A stretch of 46,305 bases of DNA, from assembly GCA_030447275.1 (NCBI GenBank), contig JAUJPF010000025.1, forward strand, positions 1-46,305. The letters are read 5' to 3'. The notes below the pieces were generated by a model, which was not told where the DNA came from, ran no database searches, and was given only the letters and a program-made list of their open reading frames with translations. The position numbers were made by a program, and so were the translations under genes. This document shows, in pieces, positions 31,337 through 39,292 of this stretch. This stretch comes from Solirubrobacteraceae bacterium. Lineage in GTDB: Bacteria > Actinomycetota > Thermoleophilia > Solirubrobacterales > Solirubrobacteraceae. Each line of letters starts with the position of its first letter. Positions within the stretch are counted from its first letter, which is position 1.

Positions 31337-33007
31337 CCCACCATGTCGCGCGCGCGGCCCCGGGCGCGATCATCGGGTAGACGTTCTCCTCCTTGGCGAC
31401 GCGGACGTCGACGACCACCGGGCCCTCGGTGGCGAGCGCCTCCTTCATGCCGTCGAGCAGCGTCGCCTTGTCCTCCAGGCGCACGCCCGTGCACCCGTAC
31501 GCGTCGGCGAGCTTGACGAAGTCGGGGAAGCGGCCCATGTCGACCTGGGAGTAGCGGCGGTCCCAGAACAGCTCCTGCCACTGGCGGACCATGCCCAGGT
31601 AGCCGTTGTTCATGATGAACACCTTCACCGGGATGCCGTTCTCGGCGCAGGTCGCGAGCTCCTGGACGTTCATCTGGAACGAGCCGTCGCCGGTGACGCA
31701 GACGACGGTCTCGTCCGGCCGGCCACCTGGGCGCCCATCGCCGCGGGCAGGCCGAAGCCCATGGTCCCGAGCCCGCCCGAGTTGATCCAGCGCCGCGGGC
31801 CCTTGAAGTCGAAGTACTGCGCCGTCCACATCTGGTGCTGGCCGACGTCGCTGGCGACGATGGCGTCGCCGCCGGTGGCCTCGTACAGCGACTGGATCAT
31901 GAACTGCGGCTTGATCTCGGAGTCGCCGGAGTCCTCGTAGCGCAGCGGGTGCTTCTCGCGCCAGCCCTCGATGCGGCCCCACCACTCGTCGAGGCGCGAC
32001 GCGTCGGGGCCGAGCGCCCGGTACTCGACGACGAGCTTCGAGAGCACGCGCTTGGCGTCGCCGACGATCGGGATGTGCGCGGGGATGTTCTTCGAGATCT
32101 CCGCCGGGTCGACGTCGATGTGGATGAACTTCGCGCGCGGCGCGAACTCGCTGAGCTTGCCGGTGATCCGGTCGTCGAACCGCGCGCCGACGGCGACGAT
32201 GAGGTCGGCCTCGTCCATCGCGTAGTTCGCCGCCCGGGTGCCGTGCATGCCGAGCATCCCCAGCCACAGCGGGTCGGGCGCCGGGTAGGCGCCGAGGCCG
32301 TTGAGCGTGCACGTGCAGGGGAGCCGGCCCTGGCGGACGAGCTCCGTCAGCTCGGCCGACCCCTCGGCGGAGACCACGCCGCCGCCCGCGTAGATGACCG
32401 GCCGGCGCGCGGCGGCCATCGCCTTGGCGGCCTGGCGGATCTGCTTGGCGTTGCCCTCGGTCGTGGGCTGGTAGCCGGGGAGCTGCACGTCGGTCACCGG
32501 CTCGTACTCGATGTCGGCCCTCGAGAGGTCCATCGGGATGTCGACGACGACGGGGCCCGGGCGGCCGGTGCGCGCGACGTAGAACGCCTCGTGGACGATG
32601 CGCGGGATCTCCAGCGGGTGCTGGATCATCCACGAGTGCTTCACGGCGGGCATCGTGATGCCCATCGTGTCGGCCTCCTGGAAGCCGTCGGTGCCCAGCA
32701 GCTCGGTCCGGACCTGGCCGGTGAAGAACACGGTCGGGACCGAGTCCATCATCGCGTCGACGATCGGCGTGACGAGGTTCGTCGCGCCCGGGCCGCTCGT
32801 GCCGAACGCCACGCCGACGTTCCCGGTCGCCTTGGCGTAGCCCTCGGCGGCGTGGCCGCCGCCCTGCTCGTGGCGGACGAGGATGTGCCGGACGCCCGCG
32901 TCGACGAAGGCGTCGTACGTCGGCAGGTTCGCGCCGCCGGGGTAGCCGAACACGACCTCGACGCCCTCGGCCTTGAGGCATTCCATGATCGCATCGACCG
33001 CTCGCAT
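31333..33007 (-). CDS. ilvB: Acetolactate synthase large subunit, two frame breaks
   Basis: ThDP/FAD enzyme making acetolactate and acetohydroxybutyrate, the first step of Ile/Val/Leu synthesis. Motifs: [33 protein letters not shown] (ThDP Glu), [57 protein letters not shown] and [20 protein letters not shown]. One base is missing near 31716-31724 (between GAQVA and RPDETVV) and one near 31345-31358 (before the ending RDMVG). With both restored the gene has 559 codons. The ATG at 33007 has TAGACT 8 nt upstream, a box that includes the stop of the preceding gene. IlvC is encoded at 18.3-19.3 kb. Confidence 0.93.
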
Positions 33008-33015
33008 GCCGGCCG

Positions 33016-33021
33016 AGTCTA
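33016..33021 (-). promoter_or_regulatory. -10-like box of ilvB overlapping an upstream stop codon
   Basis: TAGACT on the minus strand ends 8 nt before the ilvB ATG. Its first three bases are the TAG stop of the zinc-ribbon gene (33021-33019). An internal, possibly leaderless promoter would let the ilv genes be expressed apart from the two small upstream genes. Confidence 0.4.
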
Positions 33022-33306
33022 CTGCCGGACCACGGCCGATTCCGGCGGAATCACCTCGTCGGTGTAGCCCAGCTCGGTGCCGCAGTTCGTGCACAGCGCG
33101 TCGTAGAGCTTGACGACCCTGCCGCACCCCGGGCAGGAGCGGCGGGGCTCGTCGATCTCGCGCCGGTAGAAGATCGCGGCGAGCAGCCCCGCGAACGGCG
33201 GGATCGCGCTCAGGAGGAACCACAGGACGAACGACGAGCCCTTGATCTTCCCGACGACGCCGCCGGCGAGCCCGAAGAAGAAGGCGATGACGAGGAACGG
33301 CTCCAC
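33019..33306 (-). CDS. Membrane protein with C-terminal zinc ribbon
   Basis: A 95-residue protein with two membrane helices (about residues 3-20, FLVIAFFFGLAGGVVG, and 27-48, FVLWFLLSAIPPFAGLLAAI) followed by a cytoplasmic zinc ribbon with the pairs SCPGCGRVV and LCTNCGTEL. Such small proteins often tether zinc ribbons to the membrane but their roles are unknown. The GTG at 33306 lies 4 nt after the preceding membrane gene, so they are co-transcribed. Confidence 0.7.
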   Translation of the reverse strand: MEPFLVIAFFFGLAGGVVGKIKGSSFVLWFLLSAIPPFAGLLAAIFYRREIDEPRRSCPGCGRVVKLYDALCTNCGTELGYTDEVIPPESAVVRQ

Positions 33307-33310
33307 GCGG

Positions 33311-33490
33311 CTACCGGCGCAGCGTGAAGACCGCCCACAGCACCGCGACCACCGCGACGATCACGAGGACGGTCCAGAAGATCGCGGAGACGAACCCGAC
33401 GACGACCTTCACGAGGATCCACGCCGCGATGAGCAGGACCGCCGCGGCGATGGCCTTGCCGGCGAGGCTGGACGACCGTGTCTCTTCCAT
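33311..33490 (-). CDS. Small hydrophobic membrane protein, unknown
   Basis: A 59-residue protein, starting MEETRSSSLAGKAIAAAVLL, with two closely spaced hydrophobic stretches (about residues 12-33 and 36-54) and ending VLWAVFTLRR. A short acidic N-terminus and basic C-terminus suggest orientation. Coding status is supported by TACCCT exactly 7 nt upstream of the ATG at 33490 (leaderless start) and by 4-nt spacing to the zinc-ribbon gene. No family recognised. Confidence 0.6.
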   Translation of the reverse strand: MEETRSSSLAGKAIAAAVLLIAAWILVKVVVGFVSAIFWTVLVIVAVVAVLWAVFTLRR

Positions 33491-33497
33491 GCAGCAC

Positions 33498-33503
33498 AGG
33501 GTA
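33498..33503 (-). promoter_or_regulatory. -10-like box of the 59-residue membrane protein gene
   Basis: TACCCT on the minus strand, with a 7-nt spacer to the ATG at 33490. No SD is present in the spacer, which predicts a leaderless transcript for this small operon (33490 to 33019, perhaps on into ilvB). Confidence 0.45.
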
Positions 33504-33509
33504 CGCCCC

Positions 33510-33677
33510 TCAGTCGTACGCCCGCGCGAGGTGCTCGAAGCGAGCGTCGGCGGGCCGGCGGGTCTCCGCGACGCGCAGTCGCGCGAGGCGGTAGCGGCGA
33601 ACCTTCGGCGCGGCGGCCGGCTCCGCGCGGGGGCGGCCGTCGGGCACGAGGAGGATGCGGTGCGGTGCGCTCGTCAT
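33510..33677 (-). CDS. Short basic protein, unknown
   Basis: A 55-residue frame beginning MTSAPHRILLVPDGRPRAEP and ending RFEHLARAYD, rich in Arg, Ala and Pro. An SD-like GGAGGAG lies upstream (33694-33688); it is 10-12 nt from the ATG at 33677 and 2-3 nt from an alternative ATG at 33686, so the start is unsure. The phrase RRYRLARLRVAETRRPADAR gives no family match by eye. It lies alone between two gene groups, 19 nt before the promoter of the next unit. Confidence 0.4.
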   Translation of the reverse strand: MTSAPHRILLVPDGRPRAEPAAAPKVRRYRLARLRVAETRRPADARFEHLARAYD

Positions 33678-33765
33678 GGCAGGCATGCTCCTCCGAGCCT
33701 GCCCCGCCGCGTACCGCCCGCCGGTCGGAATCGACGGACGGTCGACTGGCCCGGGTGTCGAGCGG

Positions 33766-34392
33766 CTAGCGAACGGCGGCGTCGAGCGCCGGCCGCATCG
33801 GCTTCGGGATGCGGCGGCGCACGCGCCAGCGCGCGCCGGCGAAGGCCTGGTTCGCGACGGTGGCAAAGCCCTGCTCGTCGGCGCGCAGCGCGAGCAGCAG
33901 GTGGCTGATGCGGTCGGCGCTCGGCAGGTCCGGGTGGTCGACGCGGACGCAGAAGCAGTGCGTGTGGCGCTCGCGGACGAGCAGCGCCCCGGCCTCGCCG
34001 ACGAGCCACGTCCCGAACCGGCCGCGCTCGAGCACGAGCCCGGTTCGCGCGTGCAGCTCGCGTGCGTCGTGGTCGACGAGGTCGCCGAGCAGCCCGAGCG
34101 CGGTCCGCTCCGCCTCCTCGCCCGCGCGGCGCTTCGGCCGGACGACCTTCGCGCCGCGGTTGGCATACAGCTCGGGGATGATCCACGCCTGCACGAGCGC
34201 CAGCAGCGACATCGGCGCGAGCCATGGCTCGATGAGGACGAGCACGATCGCGGTCAGGACGAACGGCAGCACGTGCGCGAGCGTCGTCGCCGTCCACGCG
34301 CGGGCGTAGAGGGCGAGGCGGCGCTCGTCCATCCGCGGCCGCCAGCGGACGGCCTCGGTCTCGGGAAGGAGCGGCTCCGCGCTAGCCGCCAC
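33766..34392 (-). CDS. Membrane-associated protein, unknown
   Basis: A 208-residue protein with two adjacent membrane helices at about residues 35-75 (LAHVLPFVLTAIVLVLIEPW, then PMSLLALVQAWIIPELYANR) and a soluble C-terminal domain of about 130 residues containing GLLGDLVDHDARELHARTGL and HTHCFCVRVDHPDLPSADRI. I do not recognise a family. The GTG at 34392 overlaps the preceding 74-residue gene by 11 nt, indicating coupled expression. Confidence 0.6.
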   Translation of the reverse strand: MAASAEPLLPETEAVRWRPRMDERRLALYARAWTATTLAHVLPFVLTAIVLVLIEPWLAPMSLLALVQAWIIPELYANRGAKVVRPKRRAGEEAERTALGLLGDLVDHDARELHARTGLVLERGRFGTWLVGEAGALLVRERHTHCFCVRVDHPDLPSADRISHLLLALRADEQGFATVANQAFAGARWRVRRRIPKPMRPALDAAVR

Positions 34393-34606
34393 TGATCGGC
34401 AGCCGCAGGATCACGGTGTCGGCGCCGACCGGCAGCTCGCGCACCTGCTCGGCGTGCCCCGGGCCGGTGGTGACCATCGCGAAGTAGCCGCGATCGAGCT
34501 CGCGGCGGAACGCCTCGACGGCGGCGTCGATCGAGGCGGCATCCGTCGCCTCCCACTCGGCGACGGTGGTGTGGCCTGTCCTGTCCATGCGAATGAGTCG
34601 CGACAT
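34382..34606 (-). CDS. Small soluble protein, unknown
   Basis: A 74-residue protein MSRLIRMDRTGHTTVAEWEA..., with a helix-like middle (AAVEAFRRELDRGYFAMV) and ending VILRLPISGG. The start at 34606 is favoured over the ATG at 34588 because TAGCAT sits exactly 7 nt upstream, the leaderless arrangement repeated in this window. It overlaps the following membrane gene. The N-terminus IRMDRTGHTTVAEW looks conserved, but I cannot name the family. Confidence 0.6.
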   Translation of the reverse strand: MSRLIRMDRTGHTTVAEWEATDAASIDAAVEAFRRELDRGYFAMVTTGPGHAEQVRELPVGADTVILRLPISGG

Positions 34607-34613
34607 GGGCTGG

Positions 34614-34619
34614 ATGCTA
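34614..34619 (-). promoter_or_regulatory. -10-like box of the 74-residue gene
   Basis: TAGCAT on the minus strand with a 7-nt spacer (CCAGCCC) to the ATG at 34606 and no SD. It supports a leaderless transcript covering 34606-33766. Confidence 0.45.
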
Positions 34620-34661
34620 CGCCGCCACGGCTCAGCAGACGGCCGGTTCGGCGCTCTGCGA

Positions 34662-34692
34662 CGCCAGGCAGCGATCCTGGCGCTTCGGCGCC
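34662..34692. terminator. Two mutually exclusive hairpins after gatB
   Basis: In the 123-bp gap between gatB and the 74-residue gene, CGCCAGG (34662-34668) pairs with CCTGGCG (34676-34682), and GGCGC (34679-34683) pairs with GCGCC (34688-34692) around a TTCG loop. They share 34679-34682, so only one can form. The likely role is ending the gatCAB transcript; no U-tract is seen. The rest of the gap shows no gene. Confidence 0.4.
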
Positions 34693-34729
34693 CTGCGTGC
34701 GGGCAGTGCGTGGCTCGAGCGCGAGGTCC

Positions 34730-36124
34730 CTACAGGCCGAGCTTCGCGCGCACGAGCCGCGTGACCTCGCCGCCGTCCGCGCGCCCCTTCGTCTCGCGCA
34801 TGACGTGGCCGATGATCGCGCCGATCGCCTTCATGTTGCCGCCGCGGATCTTCTCGGCGGCATCCGCGTTGGCCGCCAGCGCGTCCTCGACGATCCCCTC
34901 GAGCTGCCCGTCGTCGGCGATCGCGCCGAGCCCCTCGCTCGCCACCACGTCGGCCGGGTCGCCGCCGCGCTCGGCGAGGATCTCCAGCACCGCGCGGACG
35001 TTCCCAGGGGTGAGCGCCTTCGCGCCGACGAGGTTCGACACCGTCGCGACGCTCTCCGGCTCGACCTCGGCCGCGAGCTCGCCCTGGTTGAGGAACAGCG
35101 CGGCCGTCGCCTGCGCGGAGTCGGCCACCGGCAGCGCGTCGTCGAACCGGGCCGCGAGCTCGGCGCGGAACGCCAGGTCCTTCGCGTTGTCGGCCGAGAC
35201 GCCGGCCGCCTCGTAGCGCGCCGCGCGCGCCGCGGGAAGCTCGGGCACCGCGGCGCGGGCGGTGTCCAGCATCTCCGGCGCGATCCGGATCGGGACGAGG
35301 TCGGGCTCGGGGAAGTACCGGTAGTCGTGCGCCTCCTCCTTGGAGCGCAGCGAGGTGATCCGCTCCGTCCGCGGGTCGAAGTGCAGCGTCTCCTGGATCA
35401 CGTCGCCGCCGCCGCGGACGATCTCGGTCTGGCGGATGACCTCGGCCTTGATCCCGCGCTCGATGAACGCGAACGAGTTCATGTTCTTCAGCTCGGTCTT
35501 GGTGCCGAAGCCGGTCTCCCCCACCGGGCGGATCGAGATGTTCGCGTCGCAGCGCAGCGAGCCCTGCGACATGTCGACGTCTGAGACCTCGAGCTGGCGC
35601 AGCGTCTCGCGCAGGAGCTGGAGCCACTCGCGCGCCTGCTCGGCGGACTTGACGTCGGGCTCGGTGACGATCTCGACGAGCGGCGTGCCGCAGCGGTTGA
35701 AGTCGACGATGCTCGTGTCCGAGCCGTGGATGCGGCCGGTCTCCCCGACGTGGATCAGCTTCGCCGCGTCCTCCTCGAGGTGGACCCGGTGGATGCGCAC
35801 GTCGCCGAGCCGCCCGCCGCGGCACAGGGGCTCGTCGTACTGGCTGATCTGGTACGCCTTCGGGTTGTCGGGATAGAAGTAGTTCTTGCGGTGGAAGATC
35901 GAGCGGTCGGCGAGCTCGGACTCGAGCGCCATCCCGATCATCAGCCCGTACTCGATCGCCTTCGCGTTGACCACCGGCAGCGCTCCCGGCAGGCCGAGGC
36001 AGACCGGGCAGCAGCGCGTGTTCGGCGGCTCGCCGAACGAGAGCGCGCACGAGCAGAACATCTTCGTCGCGGTGTCGAGCTGGACGTGGATCTCCAGCCC
36101 GATGACGGGCTCGAAAGAAGTCAC
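34730..36124 (-). CDS. gatB: Asp-tRNA(Asn)/Glu-tRNA(Gln) amidotransferase subunit B
   Basis: Subunit B (464 aa) of GatCAB, which binds misacylated tRNA and activates it with ATP so GatA-derived ammonia converts it to Asn- or Gln-tRNA. Signatures: VIGLEIHVQLDTATKMFCSC, NTRCCPVCLGLPGALPVVN, RKNYFYPDNPKAYQISQYD, VDFNRCGTPLVEIVTEPD and GSLRCDANISIRP. The C-terminal YqeY-like tail (GGNMKAIGAIIGHVMRETKG) is complete. The GTG at 36124 overlaps the gatA stop (GTGA). Gene order gatC-gatA-gatB is the usual one. Confidence 0.95.
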   Translation of the reverse strand: MTSFEPVIGLEIHVQLDTATKMFCSCALSFGEPPNTRCCPVCLGLPGALPVVNAKAIEYGLMIGMALESELADRSIFHRKNYFYPDNPKAYQISQYDEPLCRGGRLGDVRIHRVHLEEDAAKLIHVGETGRIHGSDTSIVDFNRCGTPLVEIVTEPDVKSAEQAREWLQLLRETLRQLEVSDVDMSQGSLRCDANISIRPVGETGFGTKTELKNMNSFAFIERGIKAEVIRQTEIVRGGGDVIQETLHFDPRTERITSLRSKEEAHDYRYFPEPDLVPIRIAPEMLDTARAAVPELPAARAARYEAAGVSADNAKDLAFRAELAARFDDALPVADSAQATAALFLNQGELAAEVEPESVATVSNLVGAKALTPGNVRAVLEILAERGGDPADVVASEGLGAIADDGQLEGIVEDALAANADAAEKIRGGNMKAIGAIIGHVMRETKGRADGGEVTRLVRAKLGL

Positions 36125-37602
36125 CCCTTGCCTCCGTCCGGTCGGCGCTCCTGACCCGGTCGCGGGGCATCCGGCCCCGCGATGCCCCGCGCGCTGCTCC
36201 CGTCGAAGCCGATCGCCTGCTCGAGCGCGTACGCGGCGTCGAGGATCCGGTTCTCGCTGAACGCGCCGCCGATGATCTGGAAGCCGACCGGGAGCCCTTC
36301 CGAGAGGCCCGACGGGATCGAGATCGCCGGCAGGCCGGCGAGCGGGACGGGGACGGTGCAGTAGTCGTTGAGGTACATCGCCCACGGGTCGTCGGTCTTC
36401 GAGCCGAGCCCGAAGGCGACGTTCGGCGACGTCGGGGTGACGACGAAGTCGACCGCGGCGAACGCCGCGCGGAAGTCGTCGGCGATCTTCGTGCGCACCT
36501 GCTGGGCGCGGCCGTAGTAGGCGTCGTAGTAGCCCGACGACAGCGCGTACGTCCCGAGCATGATCCGCCGCTTGACCTCGGCCCCGAAGCCGGCGCGGCG
36601 GGTGCGCGTGTACATCGACAGCAGGTCGTCGTACTCCGGCGCCCGCAGGCCGTAGCGGACGCCGTCGTAGCGGGCCAGGTTCGCGCTCGCCTCGGCCGGG
36701 GCGATGATGTAGTAGGCGCTCAGCGCGTGCGGCGCGTGCGGCAGCCTCATCGGCTCGATCGTCGCGCCGAGCTCCTCGCAGGTGCGCAGCGTCGCGTTGA
36801 AGTTCTCGAGCACGCCGGGCTCGATCCCCTCGCCTGTCAGCTCCTCCGGCACGCCGAGCCGGATCCCGTCGAGGCGCTCGGCGCTCGGTGTCCGGACCTC
36901 CTCGGGGAAGGCAACAGATGTCGAGTCGCACGGGTCCTGGCCGACCATGTGGCGCAGGAGCAGGGCGCAGTCGGTGACGTCGCGGGTCAGCGGCCCGGCC
37001 TGGTCGAGCGACGAGGCAAAGGCGATCATCCCGTAGCGGCTGACCGCGCCGTAGGTCGGCTTCATCCCGACGATCCCGCACAGCGCGGCGGGCTGGCGGA
37101 TCGAGCCCCCGGTGTCGGTGCCGATCGCCCATGGCGCGAGGCCCGCGGCCACGGCGGCCGCGCTGCCGCCGCTCGACCCTCCGGGGACGCGCGTGGGGTC
37201 CCACGGGTTGCGGACCGGCCCGTACGCCGAGTTCTCGTTGGACGAGCCCATCGCGAACTCGTCCTGGTTCGTCTTGCCGAGCAGCGGCGCGCCTCCCTGC
37301 TGGAGGTTGCGCACGGCGGTCGCGGTGTACGGCGGGCGGTAGTCCTCGAGGATCTTCGACCCGGCCTGCGACGGGACGCCCTCGGTGCAGAAGAGGTCCT
37401 TGACGGCGACGGGGACGCCGGCCAGCGGGGCGTCCGCGGCGGCCGCGGCCGGCACGTCGTCGGCGACCCAGACGAATGCGTTCAGCTCGTCGGCGGCGGC
37501 GCGGTCGCGGTAGGCGGCGAACACGTCGGCGGAGCGCAGCTCGCCCGCACGGATCCTCTCCCCCGCCTGCGCGGCGGTCAGGGCAAGGACCTCCGCGCTC
37601 AT
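36121..37602 (-). CDS. gatA: Asp-tRNA(Asn)/Glu-tRNA(Gln) amidotransferase subunit A
   Basis: Glutaminase subunit (493 aa) of the amidase-signature family, releasing ammonia for GatB. The Lys-Ser-Ser triad is seen in PVAVKDLFCTEGVPSQAGS (Lys), VPGGSSGGSAAAVAAGL and GTDTGGSIRQPAALCGIVG (Ser residues), with MKPTYGAVSRYGMIAFASSL following. The ATG at 37602 overlaps the gatC stop (ATGA). A C-terminal Pro/Arg-rich tail of about 20 residues extends beyond the conserved fold. Confidence 0.95.
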   Translation of the reverse strand: MSAEVLALTAAQAGERIRAGELRSADVFAAYRDRAAADELNAFVWVADDVPAAAAADAPLAGVPVAVKDLFCTEGVPSQAGSKILEDYRPPYTATAVRNLQQGGAPLLGKTNQDEFAMGSSNENSAYGPVRNPWDPTRVPGGSSGGSAAAVAAGLAPWAIGTDTGGSIRQPAALCGIVGMKPTYGAVSRYGMIAFASSLDQAGPLTRDVTDCALLLRHMVGQDPCDSTSVAFPEEVRTPSAERLDGIRLGVPEELTGEGIEPGVLENFNATLRTCEELGATIEPMRLPHAPHALSAYYIIAPAEASANLARYDGVRYGLRAPEYDDLLSMYTRTRRAGFGAEVKRRIMLGTYALSSGYYDAYYGRAQQVRTKIADDFRAAFAAVDFVVTPTSPNVAFGLGSKTDDPWAMYLNDYCTVPVPLAGLPAISIPSGLSEGLPVGFQIIGGAFSENRILDAAYALEQAIGFDGSSARGIAGPDAPRPGQERRPDGGKG

Positions 37603-37883
37603 GCCTGCGGGCTCGGGACTTCGAAGCCGTCGTCGCGGACGGCGGGCGCGGCGCCGAGGATCTTCTCGCGCGGCCACGACGGCCGCGGCTCGTCGGCGCG
37701 CAGCTTGTTCGTCACCTCGACGACGTGAGATGTGGGGCACACTCCGTCGAGGTCGAGCTCGCCGATCTTCTCGATGTGGCCGAGGATCCCGGTCAGCTCG
37801 CCGCTCATCCGCTCGACCTCGGCGTCGCTCAGCTCGAGGCGCGCGAGGCGCGCGACGTGGAGGACCTGCTCGCGATCGATCAT
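37599..37883 (-). CDS. gatC: Asp-tRNA(Asn)/Glu-tRNA(Gln) amidotransferase subunit C
   Basis: Small subunit (94 aa) that wraps around GatA and stabilises the complex. It has the typical VLHVARLARLELSDAEVERM start, GELTGILGHIEKIGELDLDG and the region PRPSWPREKILGAAPAVRDD with the C-terminal FEVP ending. The ATG at 37883 overlaps the stop of the upstream membrane gene (ATGA). Confidence 0.93.
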   Translation of the reverse strand: MIDREQVLHVARLARLELSDAEVERMSGELTGILGHIEKIGELDLDGVCPTSHVVEVTNKLRADEPRPSWPREKILGAAPAVRDDGFEVPSPQA

Positions 37884-38407
37884 GCGGGGTCGATGGTACG
37901 AGGCGGCGCCGGCCGCGGACCGCCGCGGACGCGCAGCACCTCCTCGGTCTGCTCGATCGACTCCTTCGTGTCCGTCCGCTCGTCGGCCATCGTCCGCCAG
38001 CCGCCGAAGGCGATCGCCGCTGCCGCGAGCAGGCCGAGGTAGGCCGGCAGCTCGACCTCGACGTCCGCGTTCCCGGCGTCGACGCCGAGCCCGGGCTGCG
38101 CGACGAGCCGGACGCCGATGGCGACGAAGGCGGCGAAGCCCAGCACGGTCGTGAAGATCGCCATCAGCAGCGGGACGGCGACCGCGCGCTGCGTGACCGT
38201 GAAGAACACGAGCGCGAACGTCGCGAGGATGGCGAAGATCAAGAGCAGCTCGGCGAACCAGCCGAGCGAGCGGATGCCCGACTCGTGCTGCCCGACCCGC
38301 GCGTCGGGGGTCGAGAGGAAGAACCAGTCGAACGCGAGCAGGACGGCCAGCGCGACGGCGCCGGCCAGCGCCGTCTTCTCGCCGGAGCGCAGGCGGGAGA
38401 GCTTCAC
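37880..38407 (-). CDS. Four-helix membrane protein leading the gatCAB unit
   Basis: A 175-residue protein with about four membrane helices (residues near 14-30, 48-68, 75-100 and 122-140) and a polar C-terminal tail ending with DERTDTKESIEQTEEVLRVR. No enzymatic motif is apparent. GTG at 38407; TAGGCT is 8 nt upstream and includes the folD stop codon. Its TGA overlaps the gatC start, so gatCAB is probably transcribed from here. A functional tie to tRNA amidation is not expected from sequence. Confidence 0.65.
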   Translation of the reverse strand: MKLSRLRSGEKTALAGAVALAVLLAFDWFFLSTPDARVGQHESGIRSLGWFAELLLIFAILATFALVFFTVTQRAVAVPLLMAIFTTVLGFAAFVAIGVRLVAQPGLGVDAGNADVEVELPAYLGLLAAAAIAFGGWRTMADERTDTKESIEQTEEVLRVRGGPRPAPPRTIDPA

Positions 38408-38415
38408 GGGCCCGA

Positions 38416-38421
38416 AGCCTA
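38416..38421 (-). promoter_or_regulatory. -10-like box of the gatCAB unit overlapping the folD stop
   Basis: TAGGCT on the minus strand, with an 8-nt spacer to the GTG at 38407. The leading TAG is the folD stop codon (38421-38419). It is the second place in the window where a stop codon doubles as the start of a -10 box. Confidence 0.4.
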
Positions 38422-39270
38422 CGCCGGGGCCTGCATCCGCGCCGCCCCGAGGGTGTTCGACAGCAGCATCGCGATGGTCATCGGGCCGACGCCGCCGGGG
38501 ACGGGCGTGATCGCGCCGGCGACCTCCTGGACCGCGTCGAAGTCGACGTCGCCGTGGAGGCCGTCGTCGGCGCGGTTGATGCCGACGTCGATGACGGTGG
38601 CGCCGGGCCTGACCCAGTCGGCCTTGACGATCCGGTCCTGGCCGACGGCGGCGATGAGCACGTCGGCGCGGCGGGTGACCTCCGGGAGGTCGCGGGTGCG
38701 CGAGTGGCAGACCGTGACGGTCGCGTTGGCCTGGAGCAGGAGCTGGGCCATCGGCTTGCCGAAGAGGTTCGAGCGGCCGATGACGACCGCCTCGGCGCCC
38801 TGGAGGTCGGTCCCCGCCTCGGCGAGCAGGCGCATGACGCCCGCGGGCGTGCACGGGCGCAGGCCCGGGCGCCCGAGCGCGAGCAGGCCGGCGCTGATCG
38901 GCGTCAGGCCGTCGACGTCCTTGTCGGGGCGGACGAGGCCGGTCAGCTCGGTGCCGTCGAGATGGCCGGGGAGCGGGAGCTGGACGATGATCCCGCTCAC
39001 GGCGGGATCGGCGTTCAGGTCGGCCAGCAGGGCGACGACGTCGTCGCGCGCGGCGTCCGCTCCCAGGCGGTGGTCGAAGCCGGCGATCCCGACCTCCTTG
39101 CCCGCCTTCTGCTTGCCGCCGACGTAGATGCCCGAAGCCGGGTCGTCGCCGACGAGCACCGTCGCCAGGCCGGGCCGGCGTCCGCTCTCGGCGTGGAACG
39201 CCTCCACGTCGCGCGCGACCTGCGCCCGCACCGCCGTCGCGACAGCTTTTCCATCGATGATGCTGGCCAT
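38419..39270 (-). CDS. folD: Methylenetetrahydrofolate dehydrogenase/cyclohydrolase
   Basis: Bifunctional cytoplasmic enzyme (283 aa) interconverting methylene-THF, methenyl-THF and formyl-THF with NADP. Signatures: LATVLVGDDPASGIYVGGKQ with KQKAGKEVGI (catalytic Tyr and Lys), GIIVQLPLPGHLDG, DKDVDGLTPISAGLLALG, PCTPAGVMRLL, AVVIGRSNLFGKPMAQLLL (NADP loop) and ITPVPGGVGPMTIAMLLSNT. The ATG at 39270 is preceded by TACCCT 10 nt upstream in a compact divergent promoter. It supplies one-carbon units alongside the serine genes elsewhere in the window. Confidence 0.95.
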   Translation of the reverse strand: MASIIDGKAVATAVRAQVARDVEAFHAESGRRPGLATVLVGDDPASGIYVGGKQKAGKEVGIAGFDHRLGADAARDDVVALLADLNADPAVSGIIVQLPLPGHLDGTELTGLVRPDKDVDGLTPISAGLLALGRPGLRPCTPAGVMRLLAEAGTDLQGAEAVVIGRSNLFGKPMAQLLLQANATVTVCHSRTRDLPEVTRRADVLIAAVGQDRIVKADWVRPGATVIDVGINRADDGLHGDVDFDAVQEVAGAITPVPGGVGPMTIAMLLSNTLGAARMQAPA

Positions 39271-39292
39271 GGGGCCGCGTAGGGTAGGACGG
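39271..39292. promoter_or_regulatory. Compact divergent promoter, folD / secreted glycosidase
   Basis: The 22-bp gap contains TAGGGTA (39280-39286). Read on the plus strand TAGGGT is 7 nt from the ATG at 39293; read on the minus strand TACCCT is 10 nt from the folD ATG at 39270. The two -10 boxes overlap by five bases, giving an almost symmetric bidirectional promoter core. The same layout is seen at 12287-12308. Confidence 0.55.

Noticed and set aside
29029..31724. Programmed ribosomal frameshifting as the reason for the frame breaks
   Set aside because: There are nine breaks in four genes with both missing and extra bases and no slippery heptamers or downstream structures; error is simpler.
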